From: Clostridium bowmanii
GTDB lineage: Bacteria; Bacillota; Clostridia; Clostridiales; Clostridiaceae
Length of the DNA stretch: 39,101 nt
NCBI RefSeq assembly: GCF_018861315.1
Contig: NZ_JAHLDL010000041.1
Location: 1-39,101 of the forward strand
Reading direction: 5' to 3'
In this document: in pieces, positions 1 through 9,050 of the stretch
Position numbering within the stretch: position 1 is the stretch's first letter
How the letters are laid out: every line of letters begins with the position of its first letter
Position numbers and translations under genes: made by a program
Notes under the pieces: model-generated
What the model was told of the DNA's origin: nothing
Databases searched by the model: none
Seen by the model: the letters and a program-made list of their open reading frames with translations, nothing else

Positions 1-709
1 CCTTATAAACCACAGTTTCTTCATTGGTTTTGCTGACCTCTTTAGCCTTACGGCAATATATCTAGCTTAACCTAATTACTCTGTTTAGAACGGGCTATGT
101 TTCCAGTAGATTCGTCATCACCAGTTACAAGTACCTCTTAGTATTTCGACCTTGATTATCTTTTCTAATAAGTTTATAAGTTTACAATTTTGAATTACAA
201 ACTTTGTTTTACCTTCCTCCCTTTGCAAGAATAGATACTTTTGGTAATCTATCCCTCATTATGACTGCTAATATAATAGCTTCTGCATAATGTCCTCTTA
301 GTTTTGCCCTCCATACTGTTACCAGTTTTCATTGGCTAAAAGTTAATAACTACTATGGATTCATCTGCCACCTGCACTACATCGTATCTCCCTTATGTTC
401 CCACTTGTTTGAACTTACCTTTTAAAATAGGATAATACAGGTTTCTCCAGATAGGTTTGCCTGCCTAAATGCGAACGCATCCGTCTTAACTTATAAAGTT
501 ATCCAACTTTGGGGCTTTCCCATATTTTGCAGGGTTACCCACTTTATAAGCCATCTTCGGTTTACTTTCGTTATGTTCCACATTTCCCCTGCTGCTTCCT
601 TCAGACCCTACCGTTGCCAGTAGCGCCCTTGCTCTCAGGTTGTGTTCCAGTTGGTTAGGTGACATAGGCTTCTTTCAGCCTATCGGCTCAGCGAACATGC
701 TGGACGTAC
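1..709 (-). mobile_element. Group II intron, 5' ribozyme part (cut by window edge)
   Basis: Read on the minus strand from 709, this stretch starts with GTACG, close to the GUGYG start of group II introns. It continues with a GC-richer, structured, non-coding sequence that resembles domain I of bacterial group II introns, including the segment AAAGTAAACCGAAGATGGC near 545-565. At 371 a possible start of an intron-encoded protein (GTG GCA GAT GAA TCC) is interrupted by an in-frame TAG at 336-338, so the reading frame looks broken here. No reverse-transcriptase motif is visible, and the rest of the intron would lie left of position 1. The assignment rests on resemblance of sequence and on the site behind a terminator, not on a folded model. 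It could also be a decayed remnant. Confidence 0.55.
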
Positions 710-736
710 AAAAAACCGCTGATTACTCACCGGTTT
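710..736 (-). terminator. Terminator of the class V aminotransferase gene, intron insertion site
   Basis: On the minus strand a hairpin (AAACCG pairing with CGGTTT at 731-736 and 713-718, plus three inner pairs around a TTAC-side tetraloop) is followed by six T residues. It lies about 60 bases past the stop of the aminotransferase gene. The group II intron sequence begins at once after the T run. Confidence 0.65.
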
Positions 737-794
737 ATAATTTTCTCTACATCATATACTTCCCATTTATACTTATTTCAAAATAGGACTTCAA

Positions 795-1928
795 TCAAAC
801 CTCGTTCAAAAAAATTTGGGCCATGTCTTTTTTACACTGAAACCCCAGTGCCTTTAATGAGTTTTGTAACGCTAATAGAGTATAGGCCATTTTATCCTTT
901 TTCGCATTTTCCCCCATATGCCCTATTCTTATTACTTTTCCCTTTAAATATCCAAATGATCCAGCAATAAATATATTAAATTCCTCAAGCATATGTTTTA
1001 ATAATTCTTTGTCATTTATACCTTCGGGAATTTCTATAACTGTTACGGTATTCGAATAGCCATCTTTTATATATAAATTAAGACCTGATTCAATTACAGC
1101 TTTTCTTGTAGCATTACCAATAGACTCATGCCTTTCAATTACTTCACTATCCTCTAAAATATTATCAATAGCTTGTCTTAGTCCAACAATATCACTTATT
1201 GGTGGTGTATATGGAAACCATTTGTTTTCATAATACTCTTTCCATACAAGTAAATTGCAATAATAAGAAGCTATTGGAGTTTCTCTATGTTGCATTAGTT
1301 TAAATGCATCTTCACTTATACTTAAAAAAGTTAGACCTGTAGGAGCAGAAACACATTTCTGTGAAGCACCTAGTACAATATCAATTTCCCATTCATCTAC
1401 TCTTATATCTTCTCCACCCATAGCAGCTACACTATCTACTACTGTTAATATACCATTTTTCTTTAGTAAAGGGCATATTTTATCTATGTCATTTAAAACT
1501 CCAGAAGGAGTATCACAATGTACTACAGTAGCATATTTAAAGTCATGATCTTTTTCCAGGAATTTTTCTAATTCTATTACATCTATCTTACATTTCCTAT
1601 CTCCTTTAAAGAAAACCACTTGTCCACCGTACATCTTAACAAAATCTGCAAAGCCTTCCCCAAATATTCCATTATCAATCACGAGTACCCTATCATTAGT
1701 TTCGGTTAGAGATGCACATGCTGCTTCAAGGCCTAAAATTCCCTCTCCACTTAATATTCTTACTTCATTATAAGTGTTTAAAAACTGGCCTATTTTGTCA
1801 CAAGTTTCTTTGTAAAATTCATAAAACTGTAAATCCAAATCAGGATTAGTCGTGGCTAGAGCTCTTGCCATTCTAACATTCTCTCTTACCTCCGTAGGTC
1901 CTGGAGTCATTATTTGAGATACATTCAT
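795..1928 (-). CDS. Class V aminotransferase (alanine-glyoxylate / serine-pyruvate type)
   Basis: A PLP-dependent fold type I aminotransferase of about 377 residues, the normal length of the family. The N-terminus has the typical MTPGPTEV motif and the likely PLP-binding lysine is in GASQK (about residue 190), preceded by the VVDSVAAMGG aspartate motif. Family members move an amino group between alanine, serine or 2-aminoethylphosphonate and glyoxylate or pyruvate; the exact substrate cannot be read from the sequence. The longer frame begins with a GTG at 1937 that sits inside the ribosome binding site GGGAG (1937-1941). The ATG at 1928, eight bases behind it, is the better start. It is monocistronic, with its own terminator. 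Confidence 0.9.
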   Translation of the reverse strand: MNVSQIMTPGPTEVRENVRMARALATTNPDLDLQFYEFYKETCDKIGQFLNTYNEVRILSGEGILGLEAACASLTETNDRVLVIDNGIFGEGFADFVKMYGGQVVFFKGDRKCKIDVIELEKFLEKDHDFKYATVVHCDTPSGVLNDIDKICPLLKKNGILTVVDSVAAMGGEDIRVDEWEIDIVLGASQKCVSAPTGLTFLSISEDAFKLMQHRETPIASYYCNLLVWKEYYENKWFPYTPPISDIVGLRQAIDNILEDSEVIERHESIGNATRKAVIESGLNLYIKDGYSNTVTVIEIPEGINDKELLKHMLEEFNIFIAGSFGYLKGKVIRIGHMGENAKKDKMAYTLLALQNSLKALGFQCKKDMAQIFLNEV

Positions 1929-2243
1929 AATCTTCACTCCCTTAAACTTTAGTTTGCATCAACATCATCATGTTTTAGATTATATCACTACAAATAGATT
2001 TTAAAAAATGTATCCATACAATACTTTTTTTTCTAAAACACGATAACATTTCGAAATTTAGAATTTCAATAAAATGCTCATAAAAACTACTATTGTCTCA
2101 GATTCGTGCATATTTACATACAATAATTTATGAATTATTGTTTAATTGTATATCTTTTATATTTTTGGTTATATTTGTATAAATAAATGTGCTTTCATGT
2201 TAGCACATTGAAATGTCACAAAAATAAAAGTAGGTGTGAAAAT

Positions 2244-3095
2244 ATGAATATGAGAAATAATTTAACCAATTATAAAATCCTTTTGTTTACAATGATTTAT
2301 ACTGTTATTTGCATTATATTGATTAGGCATTTTACTGTCTTAGCTACAATAACTTCTATTAATCAAGAAAAAATGAATTCAAAGATAATTTTCTTAAGGC
2401 CTATCAATATATCAGCATTTTCAAATGAACTACCTTATACCTCAAATTTACCAATAAATAAGCAACTCACTACTCTAAGCCGAGGATATATTGGAAAAGT
2501 TGATAATAATGCTCCAAAAAAGAAGGTTTCACATAATTATGATGATGAGATCTATACCTTAAATGAATCTGCTTTACTCGATAGCTATTATACAAGAAAG
2601 TCCAAAATAAATTCATCCACTATTATCCCTAAGGTAAATAAGATCCTTAATGGTCATCTTCCAGCTTTTTTAATGTACAAAAATGTTAATATAACAAATT
2701 TAAAAGAATTTTTAAAATCTAGAAACTCCCTATTAGTTGAAGACCCTTATTTTTCAACAATAATATCTGTAAGCAAAGATTTTAATTTAAATCCACTTGT
2801 TATGTTTGCTATTACAGGACAAGAACAATCCTTCGTCTCCAAAGACAATAAAAATGCCTACAAGATAGCTAACAATCCCTTTAATGTTTTTAACAGCTGG
2901 CAAAAATATAACACTAGTATCCAAGACACTACAAGGATTGCTGCAAGGACCATAGTGAATTTATGTAAAAACAAGCCTGATGATATAGATGCCTTTACTT
3001 GGGTTAATCGAAAATACTCAGAAGATAAAAGTTGGTCAAAATCCGTTCGCTCTATATTCAAACAACTTGAAGGTAATGTTTCTTATTGGAAATAA
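2244..3095 (+). CDS. Secreted or membrane-anchored lysozyme-like (glucosaminidase-type) protein
   Basis: A 283-residue protein with one N-terminal hydrophobic segment (about residues 12-35) and no later ones, so it is secreted or anchored outside the membrane. The last 130 residues resemble the glucosaminidase/lysozyme-like fold: a segment NPLVMFAITGQEQSFV, in which a glutamate (in GQEQSF) could be catalytic, then NNPFNVFNSW and a terminal EDKSWSKSV segment. It probably cuts or binds peptidoglycan. The middle 100 residues look like a linker without recognisable domains. The frame can be extended upstream to 2187, but AGGTG seven bases before the ATG at 2244 favours this start. No partner gene is next to it. 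Confidence 0.6.
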   Translation: MNMRNNLTNYKILLFTMIYTVICIILIRHFTVLATITSINQEKMNSKIIFLRPINISAFSNELPYTSNLPINKQLTTLSRGYIGKVDNNAPKKKVSHNYDDEIYTLNESALLDSYYTRKSKINSSTIIPKVNKILNGHLPAFLMYKNVNITNLKEFLKSRNSLLVEDPYFSTIISVSKDFNLNPLVMFAITGQEQSFVSKDNKNAYKIANNPFNVFNSWQKYNTSIQDTTRIAARTIVNLCKNKPDDIDAFTWVNRKYSEDKSWSKSVRSIFKQLEGNVSYWK

Positions 3096-3342
3096 ATCAA
3101 CCCTACTATATATATATCACCCTATAATTTAATTTAATTGGGATACATCTATCTATCATAAAACTATTTATATAAATGCCTACTTCTGATTAATCCTCTA
3201 ATCTCTTTATAGGACTATCGTCACTGTGTCTTTGCAATCTATTTAGTCCAATTGTTTGCTTTACGACCCCTTTTAACTATTCTCCTTATTTATCCTTTGT
3301 AAATCAAATGATAAGTTATCTCTTAATAGAAATTTAAATACC
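3096..3342. other. Intergenic, convergent gene ends
   Basis: AT-rich spacer between the lysozyme-like gene (plus) and the FAD oxidoreductase (minus), which converge here. I see no strong hairpin with a T run. A 25-codon open stretch on the minus strand (about 3192-3270) has no start codon and was not called a gene. Confidence 0.4.
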
Positions 3343-4458
3343 TTAACTCTTAACTCCTTTGTAATTATTCCATAATCTCATAAGTGGAGTTGATAATTTG
3401 AGTAACTCAATGCTACTATCATTGCTGCATAATTTATCAATTAATTTATCTAGGAGTTTTTTATTCGAATTCTTAACTCCAAAATCTATTTCATCATCAG
3501 TTAAACTCTCCATAAATCTTCTAAAAACGAGAGAATGATTATAATTTTCAAATAGTGGTGTGCAAAGTTCCTCATAAGTCCCTAGATTACAGATATCATA
3601 TGCAGAATATATTCCTGTTAAAATTGACGCGTACTGTCCAAATCCTAATCCTGGAGAAATAGCACCAAAACAATTGCCAACAAAGTATGTATTATCAATT
3701 TTAGGTTTATCACATATTCCCATCATATATCTTGTAACTTCAAATTTATCAGTTATTATAAGGCTTTGGTCTAAATTAACACATGCTAAATTATAGAATT
3801 TCCCCCACATATCATTTATATCTAATTCTATATTATCAGGGTAATCAGGATAAGCCATAACTAAGTCTGCTTCTTTTTCAGAAAAAGGTATGAGCCAACC
3901 ATATCCTTTAGGTAGTATCTCATAATTAAACCACACATGAGGATTGCTCTTAGTAAACTCACCTTGAACAGTTGCTCCTTTGATAGTGCACGTAAGGTCA
4001 CACCTATAATTACCTAAACGAGAAGCATATTCCCCATCTCCAGTTGCGAGTACCACATATTCAAAATCCTTACATAACTCTTTATATTCATAGGTTGAGT
4101 TAAATTTAATATTAGCTTTTACTTGCTTCGATAATTGATTTTCAAAGGAATCCACATGTCTACCTCGTACATTTGTATGCCCAATTTTTCCATCAATACT
4201 ACCAATCATATTTTTAGAATGTATAAATAATTTATCTACTTCATCTATAGGTGTTAAATTTATATGATAATTCTCTGCTAGATAAGGCAACCAATTTTTA
4301 GTAGGTCTATTAAGGATACTGAACATTGCCTCTGCATTAACAAATCTATCCCCCACAATATTTCTTTTCTCGAAAATAGTTGGTGTAATTCCATATCTCT
4401 CAAGTGTTATAGCACAGGATAGTCCAGACAATCCAGCTCCCATTATTGCAACTTCCAA
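3343..4458 (-). CDS. FAD-dependent oxidoreductase (geranylgeranyl reductase-like)
   Basis: A 371-residue flavoprotein of the NAD(P)/FAD-dependent oxidoreductase superfamily. The N-terminal Rossmann motif is MGAGLSGLSCA followed by an acidic residue (FEKR) at the end of the second strand. A second FAD motif VVLATGDGEY lies at about 136-145, and the late motif YFVGNCFGAISPGLGFGQ holds the FAD near residue 258. This arrangement fits geranylgeranyl-reductase or lycopene-cyclase-like enzymes; the substrate is unknown. It starts with TTG: AGGAGGTG lies seven bases upstream of it and the next ATG is five codons inside, too far from that site. It is transcribed alone. Confidence 0.75.
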   Translation of the reverse strand: MEVAIMGAGLSGLSCAITLERYGITPTIFEKRNIVGDRFVNAEAMFSILNRPTKNWLPYLAENYHINLTPIDEVDKLFIHSKNMIGSIDGKIGHTNVRGRHVDSFENQLSKQVKANIKFNSTYEYKELCKDFEYVVLATGDGEYASRLGNYRCDLTCTIKGATVQGEFTKSNPHVWFNYEILPKGYGWLIPFSEKEADLVMAYPDYPDNIELDINDMWGKFYNLACVNLDQSLIITDKFEVTRYMMGICDKPKIDNTYFVGNCFGAISPGLGFGQYASILTGIYSAYDICNLGTYEELCTPLFENYNHSLVFRRFMESLTDDEIDFGVKNSNKKLLDKLIDKLCSNDSSIELLKLSTPLMRLWNNYKGVKS

Positions 4459-4579
4459 TTAAAACACCTCCTATAACGTATAGTATACAACTCAATATGA
4501 TTTCTATACATTATAAGGCAATATAATGTTAAACTTATAATATACTTCCTAGTCCTTGGTGTATTAGTTTACCACTAAT

Positions 4580-5029
4580 TTACATACTTTTTAAACCATT
4601 CATTATCTTTAGCCCGTCTTTAATTCTGTTCATGGAAGGATAGAATTGCTTCTTCAACATATACTCATTCCACAGCTTTTCATTACTTAATGAAACCCAT
4701 ACTAATTCTAATATTTTTCTAAAACTAACAGTTTCACTACCAATACTTTCAACACTTCCTGGTATTGGTGTGCATAAAAAGGTTATGTACCTTTGATATT
4801 CATCTATTCCATTAGAAGGTTCATCAAATATAATCTTTTCTATTTCGACTTCTAAATTTGTCTCTTCTTTTAATTCACGTTTTATAGCTTCCTCTTCTGT
4901 TTCTCCATGCTCTAAATTTCCACCTGGTAACATCCAATATTCTTCATGTCTTTTGTAATTGTATTGTCTAAGTACAAGAATCCTATTATCCTTTAAAATT
5001 ACGGCCTGACATCTAACTATTCTTGCCAT
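4580..5029 (-). CDS. Nudix hydrolase
   Basis: A 149-residue Nudix protein. The full Nudix box is visible at about residues 37-58, GGNLEHGETEEEAIKREL then KEET, with the REXXEE glutamates that bind the metal. Such enzymes split nucleoside diphosphates linked to another group; the substrate cannot be told. The ribosome binding site GGGAGGG lies eight bases before the ATG. The gene starts 29 bases after the stop of the VanZ-family gene on the same strand, so the two probably form a small operon. Confidence 0.88.
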   Translation of the reverse strand: MARIVRCQAVILKDNRILVLRQYNYKRHEEYWMLPGGNLEHGETEEEAIKRELKEETNLEVEIEKIIFDEPSNGIDEYQRYITFLCTPIPGSVESIGSETVSFRKILELVWVSLSNEKLWNEYMLKKQFYPSMNRIKDGLKIMNGLKSM

Positions 5030-5058
5030 CTATTTTACCCTCCCAAACATACTGTAAT

Positions 5059-5529
5059 TTATTTTAATTTAGTTAAATCCTGATTTGAAAGAGCAGGTCT
5101 TTTTTTTAATGTGACACAAATATACAAAAACAGAAATGCTATAAGCCCACCGCATGTATCTACCATTACATCTCTAAAAGCAGGCCCTCTTCCTGGAACA
5201 AAAGCTTGATGGAACTCATCAGAGCATGCATATAAAAATACTATTACTAGTCCCCAAATAAAAACTTTAATGTTCCATTTTTCCTTTGTATTAATAGCCC
5301 TAAATAACAACATGTACAAAATAAAATACTCGGTAAAATGTGCTGCTTTTCTTACTATAAAATCACTTAAAGTTCCAAGTATGCTGTTTAGGTCCATCCC
5401 AAGTAACTTGAATACTCGTATTACAAATTTATTATTTTCACTTGATACCTCACCAGGCTGACTAGAAAACATAAATATTAATACCATCCACCCTAGAACC
5501 AAAAGCCAATCTATATTCTTTTTCTTCAT
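5059..5529 (-). CDS. VanZ-family membrane protein
   Basis: A 156-residue integral membrane protein with about four hydrophobic segments. It carries the VanZ-family signatures FSSQPG after the first segment, RKAAHFTEYFILYMLL in the middle, and SDEFHQAFVPGRGPAFRD before the last segment. VanZ itself gives low-level teicoplanin resistance; most chromosomal relatives have no proven role and are thought to act at the cell envelope. A ribosome binding site AGGGG stands six bases before the ATG. It is the first gene of a likely two-gene unit with the Nudix gene. Confidence 0.88.
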   Translation of the reverse strand: MKKKNIDWLLVLGWMVLIFMFSSQPGEVSSENNKFVIRVFKLLGMDLNSILGTLSDFIVRKAAHFTEYFILYMLLFRAINTKEKWNIKVFIWGLVIVFLYACSDEFHQAFVPGRGPAFRDVMVDTCGGLIAFLFLYICVTLKKRPALSNQDLTKLK

Positions 5530-5626
5530 ATTACACCCCTCAAGTATCTTAAAAATTTTTATGTTAATACTTTTATTATGATTTAAGTGTATTTCCTTGT
5601 CAATATTACATTCTGGAAGTTTAAAT

Positions 5627-5675
5627 GCTAAAGATCAATAGATACAGATAATTATCTCATCTATTGATCTTTAGC
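5627..5675. repeat. Long perfect inverted repeat (17-bp arms)
   Basis: The arms GCTAAAGATCAATAGAT (5627-5643) and their exact complement (5659-5675) enclose a 15-base loop that itself contains the palindrome AGATAATTATCT. It lies between the divergent VanZ gene and the asnA T-box promoter. No T run follows on either strand, so it is not a standard terminator for these genes. Confidence 0.7.
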
Positions 5676-5713
5676 AATTTCTTAAATTACCATAAAAATA
5701 TTTTTTTTGCAGG

Positions 5714-5742
5714 TTGACAAATCCTAACTTGCAAGTTAAAAT
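5714..5742 (+). promoter_or_regulatory. Promoter of the asnA T-box transcript
   Basis: A consensus vegetative promoter: TTGACA at 5714-5719, a 17-base spacer and TAAAAT at 5737-5742. The transcript would start just before the T-box leader. Confidence 0.8.
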
Positions 5743-5754
5743 AAATGTAAGTTA

Positions 5755-6032
5755 TTTTTATAAAGACTGTGACGAGAAGAGTATATGTAGGAAGTAGTTA
5801 AAGCGAGTGGATTATAGTGAGAGTTCCATGCGAAGCCTATATTGAAGAACATCTCTGAGTTTCCAACTGAAATCCTTGTGAAATTAGGTGTGGACGGAGC
5901 CTAACCGTTATTTATAGGACAGTATCGAATCTTTTTCCGTACTGATTACGAGTGAGCTTTTTAAAGCTAATTTAGGTGGTACCACGGGAGTTTAACCTTT
6001 CGTCCTAGAAACAAGGATGAGAGGTTTTTTGT
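5755..6032 (+). promoter_or_regulatory. T-box leader, asparagine-specific
   Basis: The region ahead of asnA shows T-box features in order: a stem I region, the conserved T-box sequence AGGTGGTACCACGG (5974-5987) that binds the uncharged tRNA acceptor end, and a terminator hairpin (5994-6006 with 6014-6026) followed by T residues at 6025-6030. The likely specifier codon is AAC at 5848-5850 on the 3' side of stem I, which matches the asparagine product of the gene behind it. T-boxes let transcription continue when the matching tRNA is uncharged, so asnA would be made when asparagine is short. The 5' limit is approximate. Confidence 0.93.
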
Positions 6033-6113
6033 TTTTTGTTTCAATTTTAAGAACTATAGCATGGTCATGCTAATAATCACTAAAAAGCACAAAAATACTA
6101 GGAGGTTTTATTT

Positions 6114-7136
6114 ATGATAACTTATAAAAAAGAACTTGCAATTCCAGTTGGATACAAATCACTTCTTGGATTAAAAGAAACCGAAATTGCTATTAAACAA
6201 GTAAAGGATTATTTTGAAAGTAGATTAGCAAAAGAGTTAACACTTACAAGAGTCTCAGCTCCTCTTTTTGTAAAATCTGATACAGGAATAAATGATAACC
6301 TAAACGGCATAGAACGTGTTGTTTCCTTTGATATGAAAGCTTTAGGTGATACATCTATTGAAATTGTAAATTCATTAGCTAAGTGGAAACGTATGGCTCT
6401 ATATAGGTATGGCTTTGAGGTAGGCGAAGGTCTATATACGGATATGAATGCTATAAGACGGGATGAAGATTTAGATAACCTTCACTCTATATATGTGGAT
6501 CAATGGGATTGGGAAAAGGTTATTATAAAAAAAGAAAGAACTTTAGACAAATTAAAAGAAATTGTAACTAATCTTTATAAAGTATTTAAAGATACTGAAG
6601 ATCAGGTACATAAATTATATCCTAAAAAAGAAAAATTTTTACCTGAGGAAATTTTCTTTATAACTACGCAAGAACTTGAAGATTTGTACCCTACTTTTAC
6701 TCCAAAAGAAAGAGAAGATGCTATATGTAAAGAAAGAACTGCAGTATTTATCATGCAAATTGGAGGCACACTAAAATCCGGTGAAAAACATGATGGTAGA
6801 GCTCCTGACTATGATGATTGGTATCTTAATGGAGATATCATATTTTGGAATCCAATATTAGAAAGAGCCTTTGAACTATCTTCTATGGGAATACGAGTTG
6901 ATGAAGTAGCTCTAAGAGAGCAGCTTAAAGTAGCTGGTTGTGAGGAGAGAAGTTCCTTTGAATTCCATAAGCTACTACTAGAAGGCAAACTCCCATATAC
7001 TGTAGGCGGAGGCATAGGTCAATCTAGAATATGTATGTATTTTCTAAATAAAGCTCACATTGGCGAAGTTCAATCTTCAATATGGACAGATGAAATGATA
7101 GAAGATTGTTTGAATGCAAATATAGTTTTACTTTAA
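6114..7136 (+). CDS. asnA: Aspartate-ammonia ligase (asparagine synthetase A)
   Basis: A 340-residue AsnA, the ammonia-dependent asparagine synthetase, related in fold to class II aspartyl-tRNA synthetases. It makes asparagine from aspartate, ammonia and ATP in the cytosol. Visible hallmarks are the opening [14 protein letters not shown], the VSAPLFV segment, the motif [12 protein letters not shown] at about residues 124-135, [11 protein letters not shown] around 226 and the motif 3-like VGGGIGQSR at about 298-306. Length agrees with the family. AGGAGG lies ahead of the ATG. The gene is single and is controlled by the T-box leader upstream. Confidence 0.97.
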   Translation: MITYKKELAIPVGYKSLLGLKETEIAIKQVKDYFESRLAKELTLTRVSAPLFVKSDTGINDNLNGIERVVSFDMKALGDTSIEIVNSLAKWKRMALYRYGFEVGEGLYTDMNAIRRDEDLDNLHSIYVDQWDWEKVIIKKERTLDKLKEIVTNLYKVFKDTEDQVHKLYPKKEKFLPEEIFFITTQELEDLYPTFTPKEREDAICKERTAVFIMQIGGTLKSGEKHDGRAPDYDDWYLNGDIIFWNPILERAFELSSMGIRVDEVALREQLKVAGCEERSSFEFHKLLLEGKLPYTVGGGIGQSRICMYFLNKAHIGEVQSSIWTDEMIEDCLNANIVLL

Positions 7137-7144
7137 TATTATCT

Positions 7145-7197
7145 AAAAAATAAAAGCCACTAAAAATACTAACTATTTTCAGTGGCTTTTATTTTTT
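7145..7197. terminator. Bidirectional terminator between asnA and the glutamine cyclotransferase gene
   Basis: AAAAAATAAAAGCCACT (7145-7161) pairs with its exact complement at 7181-7197, with six more possible pairs inside. T-rich ends on both strands make it usable by the two converging genes. Confidence 0.9.
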
Positions 7198-7227
7198 TCG
7201 TGTGCTTTTTTCTATATATATTCAGAC

Positions 7228-7938
7228 TCAGACTAATTTTATCTCAAATATTTTAGGCCAAATCTTTCCGGTTACAAAAATATGATTGTTTTTTGTATTA
7301 TAAGTTATTCCATTAAGTGTACCTACATTTTTATATTCTTTAGGACTCAACAATCCTTTGAGATCTATCCAACCAGTTATTTTACCACTATGAGGACAAA
7401 TTCGAGCAATCTTATTGCTTTTACATACATTGGCATAAATTTCTCCTCTAATAAACTCCAATTCATTTAGCCTAGTAATAGGCTTAATTTCATCATGAAC
7501 TTTAATGCTATATACCTTTTTAAAGTTTATGGGATTCAAAAAAAATATTTCATCTGTACCATCACTCATAATTAAATGCTCATCATTGTGCGTAATTCCC
7601 CAGCCTTCTGTATTATAGTAAAACTTGTTAATTAGATTAAAACTGTCTTTATTATAAATAAGACCCACATTAGATTTCCATGTTAACTGAATAATTTTAT
7701 TTTTATAAATTGTGATTCCCTCTCCAAAATAACTTTCATCTAATTTTTGTAATTTTATAATCTCACCTGTTTGTAAATCTACTTTACGCAGTGTTGACTC
7801 ATTAAATTTTCCAGTGCTTTCATACATATAACCAGACTCATACACTAACCCTTCGGTAAAAGCAGTAATATCATGTGGATAAGTGTTTATAATATCGTAA
7901 GAATATACTGGGATATTATTGAAATATACCATAAACAT
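7228..7938 (-). CDS. Glutaminyl-peptide cyclotransferase (plant/bacterial beta-propeller type)
   Basis: About 236 residues, matching the beta-propeller glutamine cyclotransferase family, which turns N-terminal glutamine into pyroglutamate. Hallmarks are FTEGLVYESGYMYESTG near the start, SYFGEGITIYKNKI, TEGWGITHNDEHLIMSDGT in the middle and LNGITYNTKNNHIFVTGK near the end. Most family members are secreted, but this one begins directly with the propeller and shows no signal peptide, so it is probably cytosolic unless the start is wrong. ATGs at 7938 and 7932 are both possible; AGGGA lies 4 and 10 bases upstream of them. Confidence 0.88.
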   Translation of the reverse strand: MFMVYFNNIPVYSYDIINTYPHDITAFTEGLVYESGYMYESTGKFNESTLRKVDLQTGEIIKLQKLDESYFGEGITIYKNKIIQLTWKSNVGLIYNKDSFNLINKFYYNTEGWGITHNDEHLIMSDGTDEIFFLNPINFKKVYSIKVHDEIKPITRLNELEFIRGEIYANVCKSNKIARICPHSGKITGWIDLKGLLSPKEYKNVGTLNGITYNTKNNHIFVTGKIWPKIFEIKLV

Positions 7939-8082
7939 CACGTCCCTACATAATTTATGTTTTGTGATTATTATATGTGCATTTCAACGCTTATGTTAAT
8001 GTAAAACAAAAGTATATTCTCACAGCAGCCTTTTACATAGTATATGCATACCCACATAAATTATAAACACTATTCCTAGTCT

Positions 8083-8394
8083 TTACCCAATAAATTCAGG
8101 ACTTTCCACATTATCGGCTCTTATTGCTTTTTTCATTATAGTAAGATCTATAGTCTGGTTCTGTTTATCGATGGTGCAAGGATATCTGTTACCACAGGTG
8201 CTACATTCTATATATTCCTTAAAGCAAGTCTGCTCTCTGTTATTGAATAAAAATGGAAGATTTTCTAAATCTTCATTTTCTGTATTTGCATTTACCATAT
8301 CTATTGTATATGTGTACCGATAAGTGGCTTCATGCTTTATTTCGAAGTTTTTGCTCTTACACTTTGGACATATTACCTCTTCATTAATTTTCAA
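8083..8394 (-). CDS. Small zinc-ribbon-like protein of unknown function
   Basis: A protein of about 103 residues with two cysteine pairs, CPKC near the N-terminus and CSTC near residue 68, which together could form a zinc ribbon. No further domain is recognised. The frame opens with TTG at 8412, but AAAGG ten bases before a second TTG at 8394 makes the shorter form likelier. Transcribed alone, divergent from the lipoprotein gene. Confidence 0.6.
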   Translation of the reverse strand: MKINEEVICPKCKSKNFEIKHEATYRYTYTIDMVNANTENEDLENLPFLFNNREQTCFKEYIECSTCGNRYPCTIDKQNQTIDLTIMKKAIRADNVESPEFIG

Positions 8395-8572
8395 TTTATT
8401 ACATCCTTTCAATGATAGTATATTTATAGTCTTTGTTTTTTGTAGTCTTCTATTATAGCCTTAGAGTTTTATAGTATTTTTATACACTAAATGATAAAAT
8501 ATGTATTATAAGTAAATTTTAAAGATTTATCAACTCTAAAAAAGCTAAGTTTAATAAAAGGGAGGATTTTTA

Positions 8573-8872
8573 ATGAAATTCAAAACTAAAAAAGCAATTG
8601 GACTTTTAGGGATTTTGTGTTTATCAATGTTTATGGTTGGATGTATGCCCGGTGATGGCAGTTACTCTCAAGTTAAGCCTGCTAATTTTTTATCAGGTAT
8701 TTGGCATGGATGGATTGCACCCATATCCCTTATTTTAGGTATATTTAATAAAAATCATCGTGTTTATGAAATTGTAAATTCTGGATGGTGGTATGATTTT
8801 GGTTTTTATATAGCTATTATAAGCGGCTTTGGTGGACTTTCTTTAAGTCGTAAGAAGAAAAAAGAAAAATAG
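8573..8872 (+). CDS. Small conserved lipoprotein / membrane protein
   Basis: A 99-residue protein with a lipoprotein signal: basic N-terminus, hydrophobic stretch and the lipobox-like FMVGC with cysteine at about residue 24. The middle carries a short motif GIWHGWIAPISLILGIF followed by VYEIVNSGWWYDFGFY and a second hydrophobic segment, ending in a lysine-rich tail that would stay in the cytosol. Similar short proteins are common in Firmicutes and have no known function. GGGAGG stands seven bases before the ATG. It lies just upstream of the YceG-like gene, but 178 bases separate them. Confidence 0.7.
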   Translation: MKFKTKKAIGLLGILCLSMFMVGCMPGDGSYSQVKPANFLSGIWHGWIAPISLILGIFNKNHRVYEIVNSGWWYDFGFYIAIISGFGGLSLSRKKKKEK

Positions 8873-9050
8873 TATGGCATTATTCTATTAACTAATAATA
8901 AAATTAATGGTAAACTAGATATAATAAATATTTCTTTAATATAAAAAATTAATTTATCTAGTTATTAATATATTATATAGATTACACTGTATTTTTACAT
9001 CTACGGTCATTCTGTATCATAGGTGTATAAATAAGATTGGAGGTTAAGCT

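Noticed and set aside
200-330. A 40-codon open stretch on the minus strand inside the intron region
   Set aside because: It has no start, ends in TAA, and overlaps the likely broken intron-encoded frame; it is probably chance.
3192-3270. A 25-codon open stretch on the minus strand that looks protein-like
   Set aside because: It has no start codon, is bounded by stops and matches no family I know.
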